This document shows, piece by piece, positions 17,710-26,017 of a DNA stretch of 52,157 nucleotides. The notes beneath the pieces were generated by a model. It did not search any database and was not told the origin of the DNA. It saw nothing but the letters and a program-made list of their open reading frames with translations. The position numbers were made by a program, and so were the translations under genes. This DNA comes from an archaeon. GTDB lineage: Archaea > Nanobdellota > Nanobdellia > SCGC-AAA011-G17 > PNOQ01. Position 1 is the stretch's first letter; every line of letters begins with the position of its first letter. The DNA lies in NCBI GenBank assembly GCA_018652475.1, contig JABICB010000010.1, forward strand, positions 1-52,157, in the 5' to 3' direction.

Positions 17710-17960
17710 GTTTATCAAGTTTGAAAGCAGCATTGAAAGAAGGCAAGGTAGTTTTTGGTACTGAAAAAACATTAAAAGCTTTAAAGAATAATAAAGTTGT
17801 TGAAGTTTTCGTATCTAAGAATTGTCCAGATGAATTAAAAGAATCTATTGAATATTATGGGAAATTAAATGAGATTACAATTTCAATTCTAGATATTTTT
17901 AATGATGAACTTGGTTCCATTTGTAAAAAACCTTTTTCTGTTAGTGTTTGTTATTGCTAA
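17706..17960 (+). CDS. rpl30e: large ribosomal subunit protein L30e
   Basis: 84 residues, slightly shorter than the usual ~100, with the L7Ae/L30e fold: LKEGKVVFGTEKTLKALKNNKVVEVFVSKNCP, and the C-terminal ELGSICKKPFSVSV strand. L30e between rpoA'' and nusA is the standard archaeal order, which supports the call. The stop is one base before the nusA ATG at 17962. Confidence 0.93.
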   Translation: MSLSSLKAALKEGKVVFGTEKTLKALKNNKVVEVFVSKNCPDELKESIEYYGKLNEITISILDIFNDELGSICKKPFSVSVCYC

Positions 17961-17961
17961 A

Positions 17962-18372
17962 ATGGGTATATATGATAAAGAGATTATAGATTATATCAAC
18001 TTATTTGAAAGAGTTACAAGATCTAGAGTAAAAGATTGTTTTTATCATAATGAAATTTTAGTTTTTGTCGTGGAAGAAGGATACGCTAGTAAAGCTATTG
18101 GAAAAAAAGGTGCAAATATATCTAAATTTTCTGCACTGATAAAAAAGAGATTAAAGGTTGTAGAATATAGCGAAGATCCCTTAGTATTTATAAAGAACTT
18201 AGTATATCCAATTAAATTAAAAGATGTAAAACTCGAAGGAGATACATTAAAAATCTCTGCTGAGCTTCAAAAAGACAAAGGTTTATTAATAGGAAGAGAT
18301 AAACGAAATTTAGAAAATTTTAAAAAGGCTATGAAAAGCTATTTTAAGATAGAAAACGTTAAGGTAATATAA
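17962..18372 (+). CDS. nusA: NusA-like transcription elongation factor (two KH domains)
   Basis: Archaeal NusA homologue of 136 residues consisting only of RNA-binding KH domains. The first KH has [18 protein letters not shown] (GxxG loop GKKG); the second has [20 protein letters not shown] (GRDK loop). It lacks the bacterial N-terminal RNA polymerase-binding and S1 domains, as is normal in archaea. ATG 17962 directly follows the L30e stop; an upstream in-frame ATG at 17902 lies within L30e and is rejected. Confidence 0.93.
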   Translation: MGIYDKEIIDYINLFERVTRSRVKDCFYHNEILVFVVEEGYASKAIGKKGANISKFSALIKKRLKVVEYSEDPLVFIKNLVYPIKLKDVKLEGDTLKISAELQKDKGLLIGRDKRNLENFKKAMKSYFKIENVKVI

Positions 18373-18374
18373 AA

Positions 18375-18812
18375 ATGAGTAAAAAAAGTAGAGGAATAAA
18401 TGCAGCAGTAAAACTGGTTAAGAAAAGAAAGCAGTTTAGATGGAAGGATGCTTATTTTACTCGAAGAGCTCTTGGATTAAATAAAAAGGCAGACCCATTA
18501 GGTGGAAGCCATCAAGGTTCAGCTATTGTATTATCTAAAGTTGAAATTGAAGCTAAACAACCAAATTCAGCATTGAGAAAATGTGTTAAATGTCAGTTAG
18601 TTAAATCTGGTAATAAAGTAACTTCTTTTGTTCCAGGCGATAATGCAATCAAATTTATTGATGAGCACGATAGTGTTGTTATAGAAAGAATTGGTGGTGC
18701 AAAGGGTAGATCTAAGGGAGATTTATCAGGTATCAGATATCAAGTTATAAAAGTTAATGATCAAAGTTTAAATGCTTTGGTACGAAAAAAGATTGAGAAG
18801 GGTAGAAGATAA
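18375..18812 (+). CDS. rps12: small ribosomal subunit protein S12 (uS12)
   Basis: 145 residues with the invariant uS12 segment [19 protein letters not shown] and the decoding-site loop TSFVPGDNA, then [22 protein letters not shown]. The N-terminal extension ([23 protein letters not shown]) is the archaeal/eukaryotic type. It overlaps S7 by one base (TAATG). Confidence 0.97.
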   Translation: MSKKSRGINAAVKLVKKRKQFRWKDAYFTRRALGLNKKADPLGGSHQGSAIVLSKVEIEAKQPNSALRKCVKCQLVKSGNKVTSFVPGDNAIKFIDEHDSVVIERIGGAKGRSKGDLSGIRYQVIKVNDQSLNALVRKKIEKGRR

Positions 18813-19408
18813 TGAAATTATTCAATATATGGGATACAAGCAAAATAAAAGTTTCTGAAGAAGCTTTGGTACCTTATATCAACTTAAGACCTATTTTAGT
18901 TCCTAGGACTGGTGGAAGAAGTGCTCAAGGAAGTAGAATATGGGCTCCAAAAATTCACATAGTTGAAAGATTAATGAATAAATTAATGGTTCCAGGTCAT
19001 AGAGGTAAGAAACATAAAATATCTTCATATCATTGTACTGGAAAAGCAAATTTACAATATAAAACAGTTATTAGTACATTAAAAATTATAGAAAAAGTAA
19101 CTGGAAAGAATCCTATAGAAGTTTTTGTTACTGCAATTGTCAATGCTGCACCAAGAGAGGAAGTATTAGGTATTGAATATGGTGGAGCAAGATATTCTAA
19201 GCCTGTTGAAGTGGCACCTCAGAGAAGAGTTGATTTGGTTCTTAAATTAATGGTACAAGGTGCTTATGGAAAATCTTTCAATAGTAGAGTTGACATTGAA
19301 AAAGCTTTATCTGAAGAAATTTTAGCAGCATATAATATGGATGTTCAAAAAAGTAATGCTCTATCAAAGAAATTAGATAACGAAAGACAAGCAGATTCAT
19401 CTAGGTAG
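18812..19408 (+). CDS. rps7: small ribosomal subunit protein S7 (uS7)
   Basis: 198 residues, complete. Family segments are IVERLMNKLMVPGHRGKKHK, NPIEVFVTAIVNAAPREEV, PVEVAPQRRVDLVLKLMVQG and the end AYNMDVQKSNALSKKLDNERQADSSR, typical of archaeal S7. It closes the operon. The elongation factor and S10 genes that often follow are instead at 28.2-32.1 kb. Confidence 0.97.
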   Translation: MKLFNIWDTSKIKVSEEALVPYINLRPILVPRTGGRSAQGSRIWAPKIHIVERLMNKLMVPGHRGKKHKISSYHCTGKANLQYKTVISTLKIIEKVTGKNPIEVFVTAIVNAAPREEVLGIEYGGARYSKPVEVAPQRRVDLVLKLMVQGAYGKSFNSRVDIEKALSEEILAAYNMDVQKSNALSKKLDNERQADSSR

Positions 19409-19438
19409 TTTTTTATATTCTTTCTTATTACTTATTTT

Positions 19439-19618
19439 ATGGATAATATTTTCAAAACTTTACCTGTCGGATTTAAGCATGATTTTAGTCTTGCAGAAGT
19501 TGATGAAGAATATCAACGTGCAAAAGTTATGTTGAGTATTTTTAAGGAATTAATGAAACGTCAAGAAGAACATCCTAGTGATTGCCCTTGGTGTAAGAAG
19601 GAGTTAAAAAATGATTGA
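19439..19618 (+). CDS. small CPWC protein, hypothetical
   Basis: Short gene of 59 residues starting at ATG 19439. TTTTATATTC at about 19412 fits a leaderless promoter. The body is helical (EVDEEYQRAKVMLSIFKELMKRQEEHPS) and ends with CPWCKKELKND, half of a zinc-finger or a redox-type CxxC. Its last 8 bases overlap the following Cys-rich gene in another frame, so the two are coupled and probably partners. Function unknown. Confidence 0.5.
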   Translation: MDNIFKTLPVGFKHDFSLAEVDEEYQRAKVMLSIFKELMKRQEEHPSDCPWCKKELKND

Positions 19619-19808
19619 AAAAATTATTGAAAAATGTTGTGAGTATCTTCCTGCAGATGTTACTTTTTTTGAAAAAGATGGCCTTTGTACAAGGGATTCT
19701 GAAGCGTGTAAATATTCTGTAAAAAAGAGAGATTCATATTTCTGTCATAAACATACAAAGATATTTTTTAATGAATATAATCGTATGAAGAATAACATAA
19801 ATAAATAA
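19611..19808 (+). CDS. small Cys/His-rich protein, hypothetical
   Basis: 65 residues with Cys at CC (9-10), C27, C34 and a CHKHTK motif near 47, the content of a compact zinc-binding domain. The start overlaps the end of the CPWC gene. No family recognised. The pair CPWC protein plus Cys/His protein between the ribosomal operon and the kae1 unit looks like a small two-gene operon. Confidence 0.5.
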   Translation: MIEKIIEKCCEYLPADVTFFEKDGLCTRDSEACKYSVKKRDSYFCHKHTKIFFNEYNRMKNNINK

Positions 19809-19840
19809 CTTTATAAATAATAATTTTTAAAATTCTATCA

Positions 19841-20320
19841 ATGGAAAAAGAAATTATTATGGAATTCGAGTTAAGATTTAAAGAATTCAAGAAAGATCTT
19901 GGATTTAAATCAAGTTTGAATAAAATTGATGAAATATTCTTATTAAGAGATGGTTTTTCTGAAGAAGGTCATATTGGGTCAGATATGTATCGTGCAATAT
20001 CAAGAAAAATTGTTGATGTTTATACTCATTGGGCAAATCAATTACATGGGTTAGTTATCCCGAATCCAAATTCTATGATTAGTGTTACTCAAAATAGTAT
20101 GTTTAATGAAACGGACAGAGACGAGATGATTATGGTCCTAAATAAAATGCTGGCATTAACCAGTAGAAACTCAGTAATTATCCTTGAAAGAAATAAAAAA
20201 GAGGAAGCAAGATTCATTGATGATTCCGTTAAGTATTGGAATAAAGAATTAGAACCCCTAATGAAAAAAGTTTCTAAAAAAATTCTAAAGACCTGGGAAA
20301 AAAAAGCTTCTGAAAAATGA
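19841..20320 (+). CDS. conserved-looking hypothetical protein upstream of kae1
   Basis: Unrecognised 159-residue soluble protein, mostly helical. It has a central segment, LHGLVIPNPNSMISVTQNSMFNETDRDEMI, and a Lys-rich C-terminal helix. CTTTATAAATAA at 19810 gives a leaderless promoter 31 bases before the ATG. Its last four bases overlap the kae1 start (ATGA), so translation is coupled to the t6A enzyme. A role as a helper of tRNA modification is only a guess from context. Confidence 0.6.
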   Translation: MEKEIIMEFELRFKEFKKDLGFKSSLNKIDEIFLLRDGFSEEGHIGSDMYRAISRKIVDVYTHWANQLHGLVIPNPNSMISVTQNSMFNETDRDEMIMVLNKMLALTSRNSVIILERNKKEEARFIDDSVKYWNKELEPLMKKVSKKILKTWEKKASEK

Positions 20321-21270
20321 TATGTTTAGGTATCGAGAGTACTGCTCATACATTTGGAATTGGTATTGTTAATAATAAAAAAGTTCTTGCTAATGTTAAG
20401 GCAGCTTATACTACTAAAAGTGGAGGTATAATTCCTATGGATGCTGCAAAACATCATGAAAAAAATTGGAAATCTGTGCTTGAGCAAGCACTTTCTGATG
20501 CGAAAATTTCTTTAGATGATGTAGATCTAGTTGCTTATTCTCGTGGCCCAGGACTTGGTCCTTGTTTGAGGGTAGCAAGGGAAGTGGTAAAGGAATTAAA
20601 TAAGCCATTTATCGGAGTTAATCATTGTGTTGCACATCTCGAAGCAGGTAAATGGGAAACGAAAGCTAAAGATCCGGTGTTACTTTATGCATCTGGTGCT
20701 AATACTCAAGTCATAGCTTTTGAAGGTGGCAAATACCGTGTATTCGGTGAAACTTTAGATATGGGGGTTGGTAATTTCATTGATTCTTTTGCAAGGTATA
20801 TGGGCCTAGGTTTTCCTGGTGGACCAAAACTTTCCAATCTTTCAGATTCATCAGATAAAGAATATATTAAACTTCCTTATGTGGTGAAGGGTATGGATGT
20901 ATCTTTTAGTGGATTATTAACTAATCTTAAACAAAAATATGATTCTAATAATTATAAAAAAGAAAATCTTGCTTATTCTATGCAAGAAACTATATTTGCT
21001 ATGTTGTTAGAAGTTGCTGAAAGAGCAATGGCACACACTGGAAAAAATGAATTACTTCTCGGAGGAGGGGTTGCATGTAATAATAGACTTCAAGAAATGT
21101 CCAAACTTATGTGTAAGGGGCGAAAAGCTAAATGTTTTATTCCTTCTAATTCATTGATGTTAGATAATGGTGCAATGATTGCAGTTACTGGTTTAAAATT
21201 TTATAAAGGTAAAAAAGAAATCATTGAAAGTAAACCTTATGAAAGAACTGATGATGTTAAGATTGAGTGA
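20317..21270 (+). CDS. kae1: tRNA threonylcarbamoyltransferase Kae1 (TsaD family)
   Basis: 317-residue ASKHA-fold enzyme that transfers the threonylcarbamoyl group to A37 of ANN-decoding tRNAs as part of the KEOPS complex. Evidence: GIESTAHTFGIGI nucleotide loop, SRGPGLGPCLRVA, metal-binding HCVAHLEAGKW (His103, His107), GGPKLSNLS and LLLGGGVACNNRL. No fused Bud32 kinase is present, although fusion is common in archaea. It works downstream of the TsaC/Sua5 product at 4.1 kb. Confidence 0.96.
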   Translation: MICLGIESTAHTFGIGIVNNKKVLANVKAAYTTKSGGIIPMDAAKHHEKNWKSVLEQALSDAKISLDDVDLVAYSRGPGLGPCLRVAREVVKELNKPFIGVNHCVAHLEAGKWETKAKDPVLLYASGANTQVIAFEGGKYRVFGETLDMGVGNFIDSFARYMGLGFPGGPKLSNLSDSSDKEYIKLPYVVKGMDVSFSGLLTNLKQKYDSNNYKKENLAYSMQETIFAMLLEVAERAMAHTGKNELLLGGGVACNNRLQEMSKLMCKGRKAKCFIPSNSLMLDNGAMIAVTGLKFYKGKKEIIESKPYERTDDVKIE

Positions 21271-21275
21271 ATAAA

Positions 21276-21509
21276 TTATTTTATATAATCTTCAATATCT
21301 TTGTTTTTTTTAATGAATTCTTCATCTTTAATATAATTAGAACAAATGTAATCAAATTTCAAATTATTATTTTGTTTTTCTGTGCAGTATATTCCTATGG
21401 GCATGTCTCCATCAGGATCATATAGTCTTTTTCCAAGAGTACAAGTATTACAACATATCTTATTTGCTAAATTTTCAAGAGTAATATTCAATTCATCCAC
21501 CATATTCAT
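21276..21509 (-). CDS. small Cys-rich hypothetical protein
   Basis: 77 residues; M3 of MNMVDEL is an alternative start. Cys residues at ICCNTCTLGKR, GIYCTEK and YICSNYI make a four- or five-Cys set likely to bind zinc. It resembles short DPANN proteins with a paired CxxC but no family name can be given. It is convergent with kae1, separated by 5 bases. Confidence 0.5.
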   Translation of the reverse strand: MNMVDELNITLENLANKICCNTCTLGKRLYDPDGDMPIGIYCTEKQNNNLKFDYICSNYIKDEEFIKKNKDIEDYIK

Positions 21510-21546
21510 TAATATTATAACAAGAATTATTTTAAAAATCTTTTGA

Positions 21547-22137
21547 TTAATTGTTATAGATTGTTAATCCGGTTAAATATCCCGCTAAACCACTTTTTGG
21601 TTTTGGTATTCCTTTTATTGTATCTATTTTTATCGTAGCATCTCCGCCACCATAATTATATAATGCATATCTTTCTGAACTCATTTCATTAAATGAAACA
21701 TCAAATGTATACCAGTTAAATTCATCTGTTAATGACCCTTCTCCAACTTTTCTTGTTGGGCCCCATAATTCAAAGGAAGCATCATCTCCAATCTTTTTCA
21801 TATATAATGAAATTATTACCACTTTCCTATCAAAATCTATGTGTAAAAAATGATCATCTAATTTTCCAGGTATTGAGGTTGGATAAACTTCTGCAAATAC
21901 TCCATCTTTATTCAGTAAATTATCAGAAACATCTTCTACTAGTGTGTGTTCTCCAGTTGTTAAAAGTGAAGCTATTTCAGGATTGAATGATTCTTCAACT
22001 TTTTCTATATTGAAAGTTTCACTAATAGCATTACCAGTTACAGAAGAATATTGATGTTCTTCTACTATTATTCCCATTCCCAAGGATATTGTTATTAAAA
22101 ATATTAATCCCATTGCATAGTTTGTGTGAAATTTCAT
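21547..22137 (-). CDS. secreted protein with a TGNA motif, hypothetical
   Basis: 196 residues. The N-terminal MKFHTNYAMGLIFLITISLGMGIIV is a signal or anchor helix. It is followed immediately by SSVTGNAIS, a motif also seen in the neighbouring protein (SITGMAI, EITGNVV). The body is beta-rich (DDHFLHIDFDRKVVIISLYMKK, SFELWGPTRK, YALYNYGGGDATIKID), like a carbohydrate-binding or discoidin-like sandwich. The C-terminus SGLAGYLTGLTIYNN is hydrophobic. It overlaps the preceding minus-strand gene by four bases (ATGA), so the two secreted proteins are made together. Confidence 0.6.
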   Translation of the reverse strand: MKFHTNYAMGLIFLITISLGMGIIVEEHQYSSVTGNAISETFNIEKVEESFNPEIASLLTTGEHTLVEDVSDNLLNKDGVFAEVYPTSIPGKLDDHFLHIDFDRKVVIISLYMKKIGDDASFELWGPTRKVGEGSLTDEFNWYTFDVSFNEMSSERYALYNYGGGDATIKIDTIKGIPKPKSGLAGYLTGLTIYNN

Positions 22138-23078
22138 TTTATTATATTTATTATATTTATTATTATATTTTTAAGTTTATTTATTATTCCTTCTTGGTTT
22201 TCTTCTTTAATATTTACTACATTTCCAGTAATTTCTATAGGTTTTATTGTTTCTTTGTTTGTTATTCCAGATTTAATATTATCTTCTAAGTTTATTTCAT
22301 TGTCTGATATTACTTCTATTGAATAGTTAGTTTCTTTTTCGAAACAATGATTTTCTACCATTACATCTATTATTTCATTTGGTTGAATTTTATATTCGAT
22401 GTTTGATAAAACATTATGTTCTTCTGATTTAAAGTCTATTTTGAAACTAGTTTCTTTTGATCCTATATTTTTTACTGTAGAAGTTATTTCACAATTATTT
22501 ATATCTGTTGAAAGTATTTTTAGGTCTGGTGCCAATTCTTTTTCTATTATTTCCTTTTTACATGCCCCATCTTCACACCCATTCGGACAAACATACCAAT
22601 TCCCCTCACACATTTCTTCCGAATTACATGAGAATTCCATGACCATTGTTTTATCTGTGCCACAATAATCTTCAGGATAATCTCCTTTTACAAATCTTCC
22701 CCTATTATCTTTACAAATTCCTTTTTTGAAATAATTAATGTTATTATCTAAATAGTCTGAACATTCAGGTACTCTTTTTGAGGATTTACTTGATGATGAA
22801 GTTGATTTTTTAATTTCTTTTTTTTCTACAACTTCTTCTGACTCTTCTTTTATTTCTTTAACTTCTACTTTCTTTGGTTCTGGTGGTGCCAAGGGTTCTT
22901 TTTCTATAGTTACTTTTTCCTTTACAGTTTCTGCAACTTCTAATATTGCCATCCCAGTTATTGATATAGAACTAAATGTATCTGAAAAATCTTCAAAGAA
23001 ATCTGAAAATGAATATGCAAATGCTCCGGGCACTAATAATAATGTTATAATAATTATTGCTGATAATTTCACACTCAT
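22134..23078 (-). CDS. secreted multidomain protein with CARDB-like domain
   Basis: 314 residues: signal peptide MSVKLSAIIIITLLLVPGAFA, then SITGMAI (39-45), then a Pro/Glu/Lys-rich linker (EPLAPPEPKKVEVKEIKEE) and a Ser-Lys stretch. An eight-Cys extracellular module follows (CSDYLDNN ... CPNGCEDGACKKE), then a CARDB-like beta domain (PDLKILSTDINNCEITSTV, KNIGSKETSF). EITGNVV sits close to the end, followed by a hydrophobic Ile/Asn-rich tail. The layout suggests a cell-surface adhesin or scaffold. It is cotranscribed with the gene that follows it on the minus strand. Confidence 0.65.
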   Translation of the reverse strand: MSVKLSAIIIITLLLVPGAFAYSFSDFFEDFSDTFSSISITGMAILEVAETVKEKVTIEKEPLAPPEPKKVEVKEIKEESEEVVEKKEIKKSTSSSSKSSKRVPECSDYLDNNINYFKKGICKDNRGRFVKGDYPEDYCGTDKTMVMEFSCNSEEMCEGNWYVCPNGCEDGACKKEIIEKELAPDLKILSTDINNCEITSTVKNIGSKETSFKIDFKSEEHNVLSNIEYKIQPNEIIDVMVENHCFEKETNYSIEVISDNEINLEDNIKSGITNKETIKPIEITGNVVNIKEENQEGIINKLKNIIINIINIIK

Positions 23079-23117
23079 TTTATATTAATAATTCAGTTGA
23101 AAACTATTTAAACGTTT

Positions 23118-23885
23118 CTATACTCTTTTCAAAACAAATCTAGGATTGATAAAGTCAGTACCATATACTGCTTGAATTTTCATATCTTCATTTAAATTGC
23201 CTTCTAATATCGGTTCTTGTTCAGAAATTTTCTTTTTTAGTTGTTTTGCAAATAATTTTATTAAATTATTAATTTCCTTATCAGAATTAAATTTGATCCG
23301 AGTTTTTTCTTTTTGATTATTAATTACAACTTCAATTTCCTTTTCTGGACCTAAGCAATGTATTGATTTTATTGATTTATCCATCAATAAAGAATCTAGT
23401 TTACCAAACTTTTCTTTTTTTGGTTTGAATTTTATTTTATAACCTTCTGAATGTATCGGCGTTTCTATTGTTTTTGAATAATGTTCTTTTTTTGGTAATG
23501 GATTATGTATAGGATGTACTTTTTTTATTTGAATATGTTTATCTTTGAGAACAGGTAATGTTTTTATTTTTGGTTTCGTTAAGAAATCTTTTTTTTCTAT
23601 GGGTGTTTTTACTGGCATTGTACTAAGTCTAGAATTTTGACCATAACTCAATTCTTTCAAATGTCTAATTGTTGGTTTTATATCCAATTCATTCTTTTCT
23701 GGTAATTCTAATTTTATATCTTTTAATTTTCTCGGTCCTGCTGCATCAATCAATGCTAATGTAAATTTTTTTAGAAATATTGCTTTTGGATCATGAACTT
23801 TATCTACTTCTTTAGAAACATCTTCGTATAATTGCTCTGCTTCTTTTAATAATGGATCATAAATAAATAAAGGATTCTTTTCCAT
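23118..23885 (-). CDS. conserved-looking hypothetical, Lys/Pro-rich linker protein
   Basis: 255 residues without signal or membrane segment. A helical N-terminal domain (FIYDPLLKEAEQLYEDVSKEVDKVHDPKAIFLKKFTL is its span, about 6-42) precedes a long Lys/Pro-rich low-complexity linker (about 95-170), then a C-terminal alpha/beta domain ending ILEGNLNEDMKIQAVYGTDF, NPRFVLKRV. It shares one base with the upstream coiled-coil gene (ATG within TAATG-type overlap). Probably a structural or adaptor partner of it. Function unknown. Confidence 0.6.
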   Translation of the reverse strand: MEKNPLFIYDPLLKEAEQLYEDVSKEVDKVHDPKAIFLKKFTLALIDAAGPRKLKDIKLELPEKNELDIKPTIRHLKELSYGQNSRLSTMPVKTPIEKKDFLTKPKIKTLPVLKDKHIQIKKVHPIHNPLPKKEHYSKTIETPIHSEGYKIKFKPKKEKFGKLDSLLMDKSIKSIHCLGPEKEIEVVINNQKEKTRIKFNSDKEINNLIKLFAKQLKKKISEQEPILEGNLNEDMKIQAVYGTDFINPRFVLKRV

Positions 23886-24292
23886 TATATCTTAGGTAAT
23901 GGCCTAGGATTCAAGCCAGGCATTGGTTTTCTTTCAATCGATGCCGGTTGATACCCTGATTTTCCCCTCACATATCTTTCTAATAGAACTAATCCCTTTG
24001 CTAGATCTTTATTTTCATCAACTAATTCTTCAACTTTAGAAGTTAGTTTTCCTATGCTTTTATCTGAAAGATCTACTTTTCCAACGTTCTTGCTTGCTTC
24101 TTCAAATAATCCCACTAGATTATCAAGCCTTTTCACAAGTTCATTATTTGAATTTATTAAATTAAGAGAAATTTTTTGTAATGCTAAATTATTTTCTACC
24201 AACTTATCAAATTTTGTGTCTTTTTTCTGCGTTATTTTTTTAGTAGATTTTGCAGTAGTTTTTTTTGTATTAGCTTTTTTCTTAGCTGGCAT
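23885..24292 (-). CDS. basic-tailed coiled-coil protein, hypothetical
   Basis: 135 residues. A very basic N-terminus (MPAKKKANTKKTTAKSTKK) like a nucleic-acid-binding tail is followed by a coiled coil of Leu/Asn/Glu heptads (about 30-110) and a Pro-rich end (KPMPGLNPRPLPKI). The Lys/Ala/Thr tail recalls histone-like tails but no histone fold is visible. It is directly upstream of, and overlaps, the 255-residue gene and lies just downstream of tfb on the same strand, so it may be cotranscribed with it or have its own promoter (TATA-like sequence near 24310). Confidence 0.55.
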   Translation of the reverse strand: MPAKKKANTKKTTAKSTKKITQKKDTKFDKLVENNLALQKISLNLINSNNELVKRLDNLVGLFEEASKNVGKVDLSDKSIGKLTSKVEELVDENKDLAKGLVLLERYVRGKSGYQPASIERKPMPGLNPRPLPKI

Positions 24293-24352
24293 AATATCAC
24301 CTTCTTTATTTTATATACTAATTTGACAAAAGAGGTATAAAAAGTTTTCTAC

Positions 24353-25300
24353 TTATTCTTCTGTTTCTGTTGTCTCTTCTGTTTTCACAACTACAGTAGG
24401 TTTAAGTTCTTCTTCTAGTTTCAACTCTTTTAATAATTCTTTATATCTATTTCTGATTGTAACTTCAGTTACACCTGCAACATCTGCAACTTCTCTCTGT
24501 GTTCTTTTTTCAGTGTTAATTAGTGCTGCTACATAAAGTGCTGCTGCAGCAATACCAGTTGGGCCCCTTCCAGAAGTTAATTCTTCCTCTTGTGCCTTTT
24601 CTAATATTTCAACTGCTTTACTTTGTGTTTTCGCACTTAGTTTTAATGCTGAAGAGAATCTAGGTAAATAATCTACTGGATTACTTGGCAAAATCCTGAT
24701 ACCTAGTTCTCTTGTTATAAATCTGTAAGTTCTACCTATCTCTTTTTTATCAATTCCTGATGCAGTTGCTAATTCATCTAAAGTTCTTGGAACTTCATGT
24801 CTCCTACATGCAGCATATAATGTTCCTGCTACAACGGATTCCATTGATCTTCCCCTAACTAATCCTCGCTGAACTGCGTTTCTGTAAATTTCTGAACTGT
24901 CTTCAACTACTGAAGCAGGTAATTTCAAGTATGAACTAACTCTTTTTAGTTCTGCTAATGCTAATTTTAAGTTTCTTTCAATTGCTGTAGAAATTCTTTG
25001 TTGCCACTTTTGCAATCTCTTGTACTTATCTTTTGATTTTCCACCTAATCTATATATGTCTGAATCTGTACCTACGCTAGTACTTAATCCTCTGTCGAAT
25101 TTAGTAACTGTCATTGGTGCGCCAGTTCTTCTTCTTTTTCCAGCTTGATCGGAATCGAATTCTCTCCATTCTTGACCAAAGTCAATCATTTTATCTTCGA
25201 TAACTAATCCACAATCTCTACAGATTATTTCTCCACGTTCTTTTTTAGAAATTAGCTTTATACTTCCACAATCCGGACATTTTTTTATATAATCAGACAT
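24353..25300 (-). CDS. tfb: transcription initiation factor TFB (TFIIB)
   Basis: 315 residues. An N-terminal zinc ribbon, CPDCGS ... IICRDCGLVIED, is followed by the B-reader/linker (GQEWREFDSDQAGKRRRTG) and two cyclin folds (near 110-205 and 210-300). These include GRSMESVVAGTLYAACR, RTLDELATASGIDKKEIGR, GRGPTGIAAAALYVAAL and REVADVAGVTEVTIRNRYKEL. It recruits RNA polymerase to TBP-bound TATA boxes. It ends in an acidic Thr/Glu tail. The leader carries a G-rich GGTGGTGA just before the ATG as ribosome-binding site, one of the few clear leadered genes here. Confidence 0.97.
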   Translation of the reverse strand: MSDYIKKCPDCGSIKLISKKERGEIICRDCGLVIEDKMIDFGQEWREFDSDQAGKRRRTGAPMTVTKFDRGLSTSVGTDSDIYRLGGKSKDKYKRLQKWQQRISTAIERNLKLALAELKRVSSYLKLPASVVEDSSEIYRNAVQRGLVRGRSMESVVAGTLYAACRRHEVPRTLDELATASGIDKKEIGRTYRFITRELGIRILPSNPVDYLPRFSSALKLSAKTQSKAVEILEKAQEEELTSGRGPTGIAAAALYVAALINTEKRTQREVADVAGVTEVTIRNRYKELLKELKLEEELKPTVVVKTEETTETEE

Positions 25301-25334
25301 TTTGGTTTCACCACCCCGGCAAAGTACCAGTGTG

Positions 25335-25343
25335 TTTTATAAA
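25335..25343 (-). promoter_or_regulatory. TATA box of tfb
   Basis: On the minus strand TTTATAAAA lies 35-43 bases before the tfb start, leaving a leader of roughly ten bases that contains GGTGGTGA. The flank also holds GGCAAAGTACC, seen on the plus strand at 25318-25328, but no symmetric operator is evident. Confidence 0.5.
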
Positions 25344-25410
25344 TGTTTCTCAAAATTAGTTTATAAGTCTTTCTATTTGATTGATTATTAAAATTAATAG
25401 AAAATTAAAC

Positions 25411-25791
25411 TTATTCAATAAGAACTGCGTTCAATGTTCCTTCTTGTCCAGGCCTACTTGTTAATTTTGCCTTTCCTTGTGAAGTTTCAACTATTGAACC
25501 CTTTGTTAAAATGTTACGTCTAACGTAATGTCTGTTAGCTTGGTTTTCAATAACTGTGTTAATTTTTTCTTTAGAATATTTTTTAGTTTTCGGATTGTAC
25601 AAGTTTAATAGGTCTCCAGTTAGTAAAATTTCTTTTCTTCTACCAGACATTGTTCTAATCTTTTTAGATTTTGTTTCTCCAACTTTTGTTAATGTTGGTT
25701 GCCTACCTAGTTCATATTGCTTCTTTTTCTTTAAAGCTACATATCTGCTACCAGATAATTTTCTTTTTGATCTATCTTGTACTTTAGCCAT
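25411..25791 (-). CDS. rps8e: small ribosomal subunit protein S8e
   Basis: 126 residues, the short archaeal eS8. Recognisable parts are SKRKLSGSRYVALKKKKQYELGR, TKSKKIRTMSGRRKEILLTGD, NRHYVRRNILTKGSIVET and the end SRPGQEGTLNAVLIE. Lys/Arg-rich throughout as expected. It precedes tfb on the same strand with a 110-base gap containing the tfb promoter. Confidence 0.95.
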   Translation of the reverse strand: MAKVQDRSKRKLSGSRYVALKKKKQYELGRQPTLTKVGETKSKKIRTMSGRRKEILLTGDLLNLYNPKTKKYSKEKINTVIENQANRHYVRRNILTKGSIVETSQGKAKLTSRPGQEGTLNAVLIE

Positions 25792-25839
25792 TGTTAAATT
25801 TTGAGTATTATACCTATTTAAAAAGATTATGTTTTAAGA

Positions 25840-26016
25840 TTATCTTCGTTTACTTAATTTCATCCAATTGAAGACTCTTAATTTTGCAGTATTACCAAAG
25901 CCGCAGCTAGCACATTTCTTTTTTCTTATGTGATATGCTGATTTTCCACATCTTCTACATCTAGCAAAGTTCTTCTTGCCAGACTTTTTTCCCATAGATG
26001 GTGTTCCTTTAGTCAT
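25840..26016 (-). CDS. rpl37e: large ribosomal subunit protein L37e
   Basis: 58 residues, read as MTKGTPSMGKKSGKKNFARC, then RRCGKSAYHIRKKKCASCGF, then GNTAKLRVFNWMKLSKRR. The zinc finger has CRRCG and CASCGFG. L37e immediately after an Sm-like gene (one base between) is a common archaeal arrangement and supports the call. Confidence 0.95.
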   Translation of the reverse strand: MTKGTPSMGKKSGKKNFARCRRCGKSAYHIRKKKCASCGFGNTAKLRVFNWMKLSKRR

Positions 26017-26017
26017 T

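Noticed and set aside
22089-22326. Two plus-strand frames rich in Phe and Ile
   Set aside because: They are antisense shadows of the Ile/Asn/Lys-rich end of the secreted CARDB-type gene.
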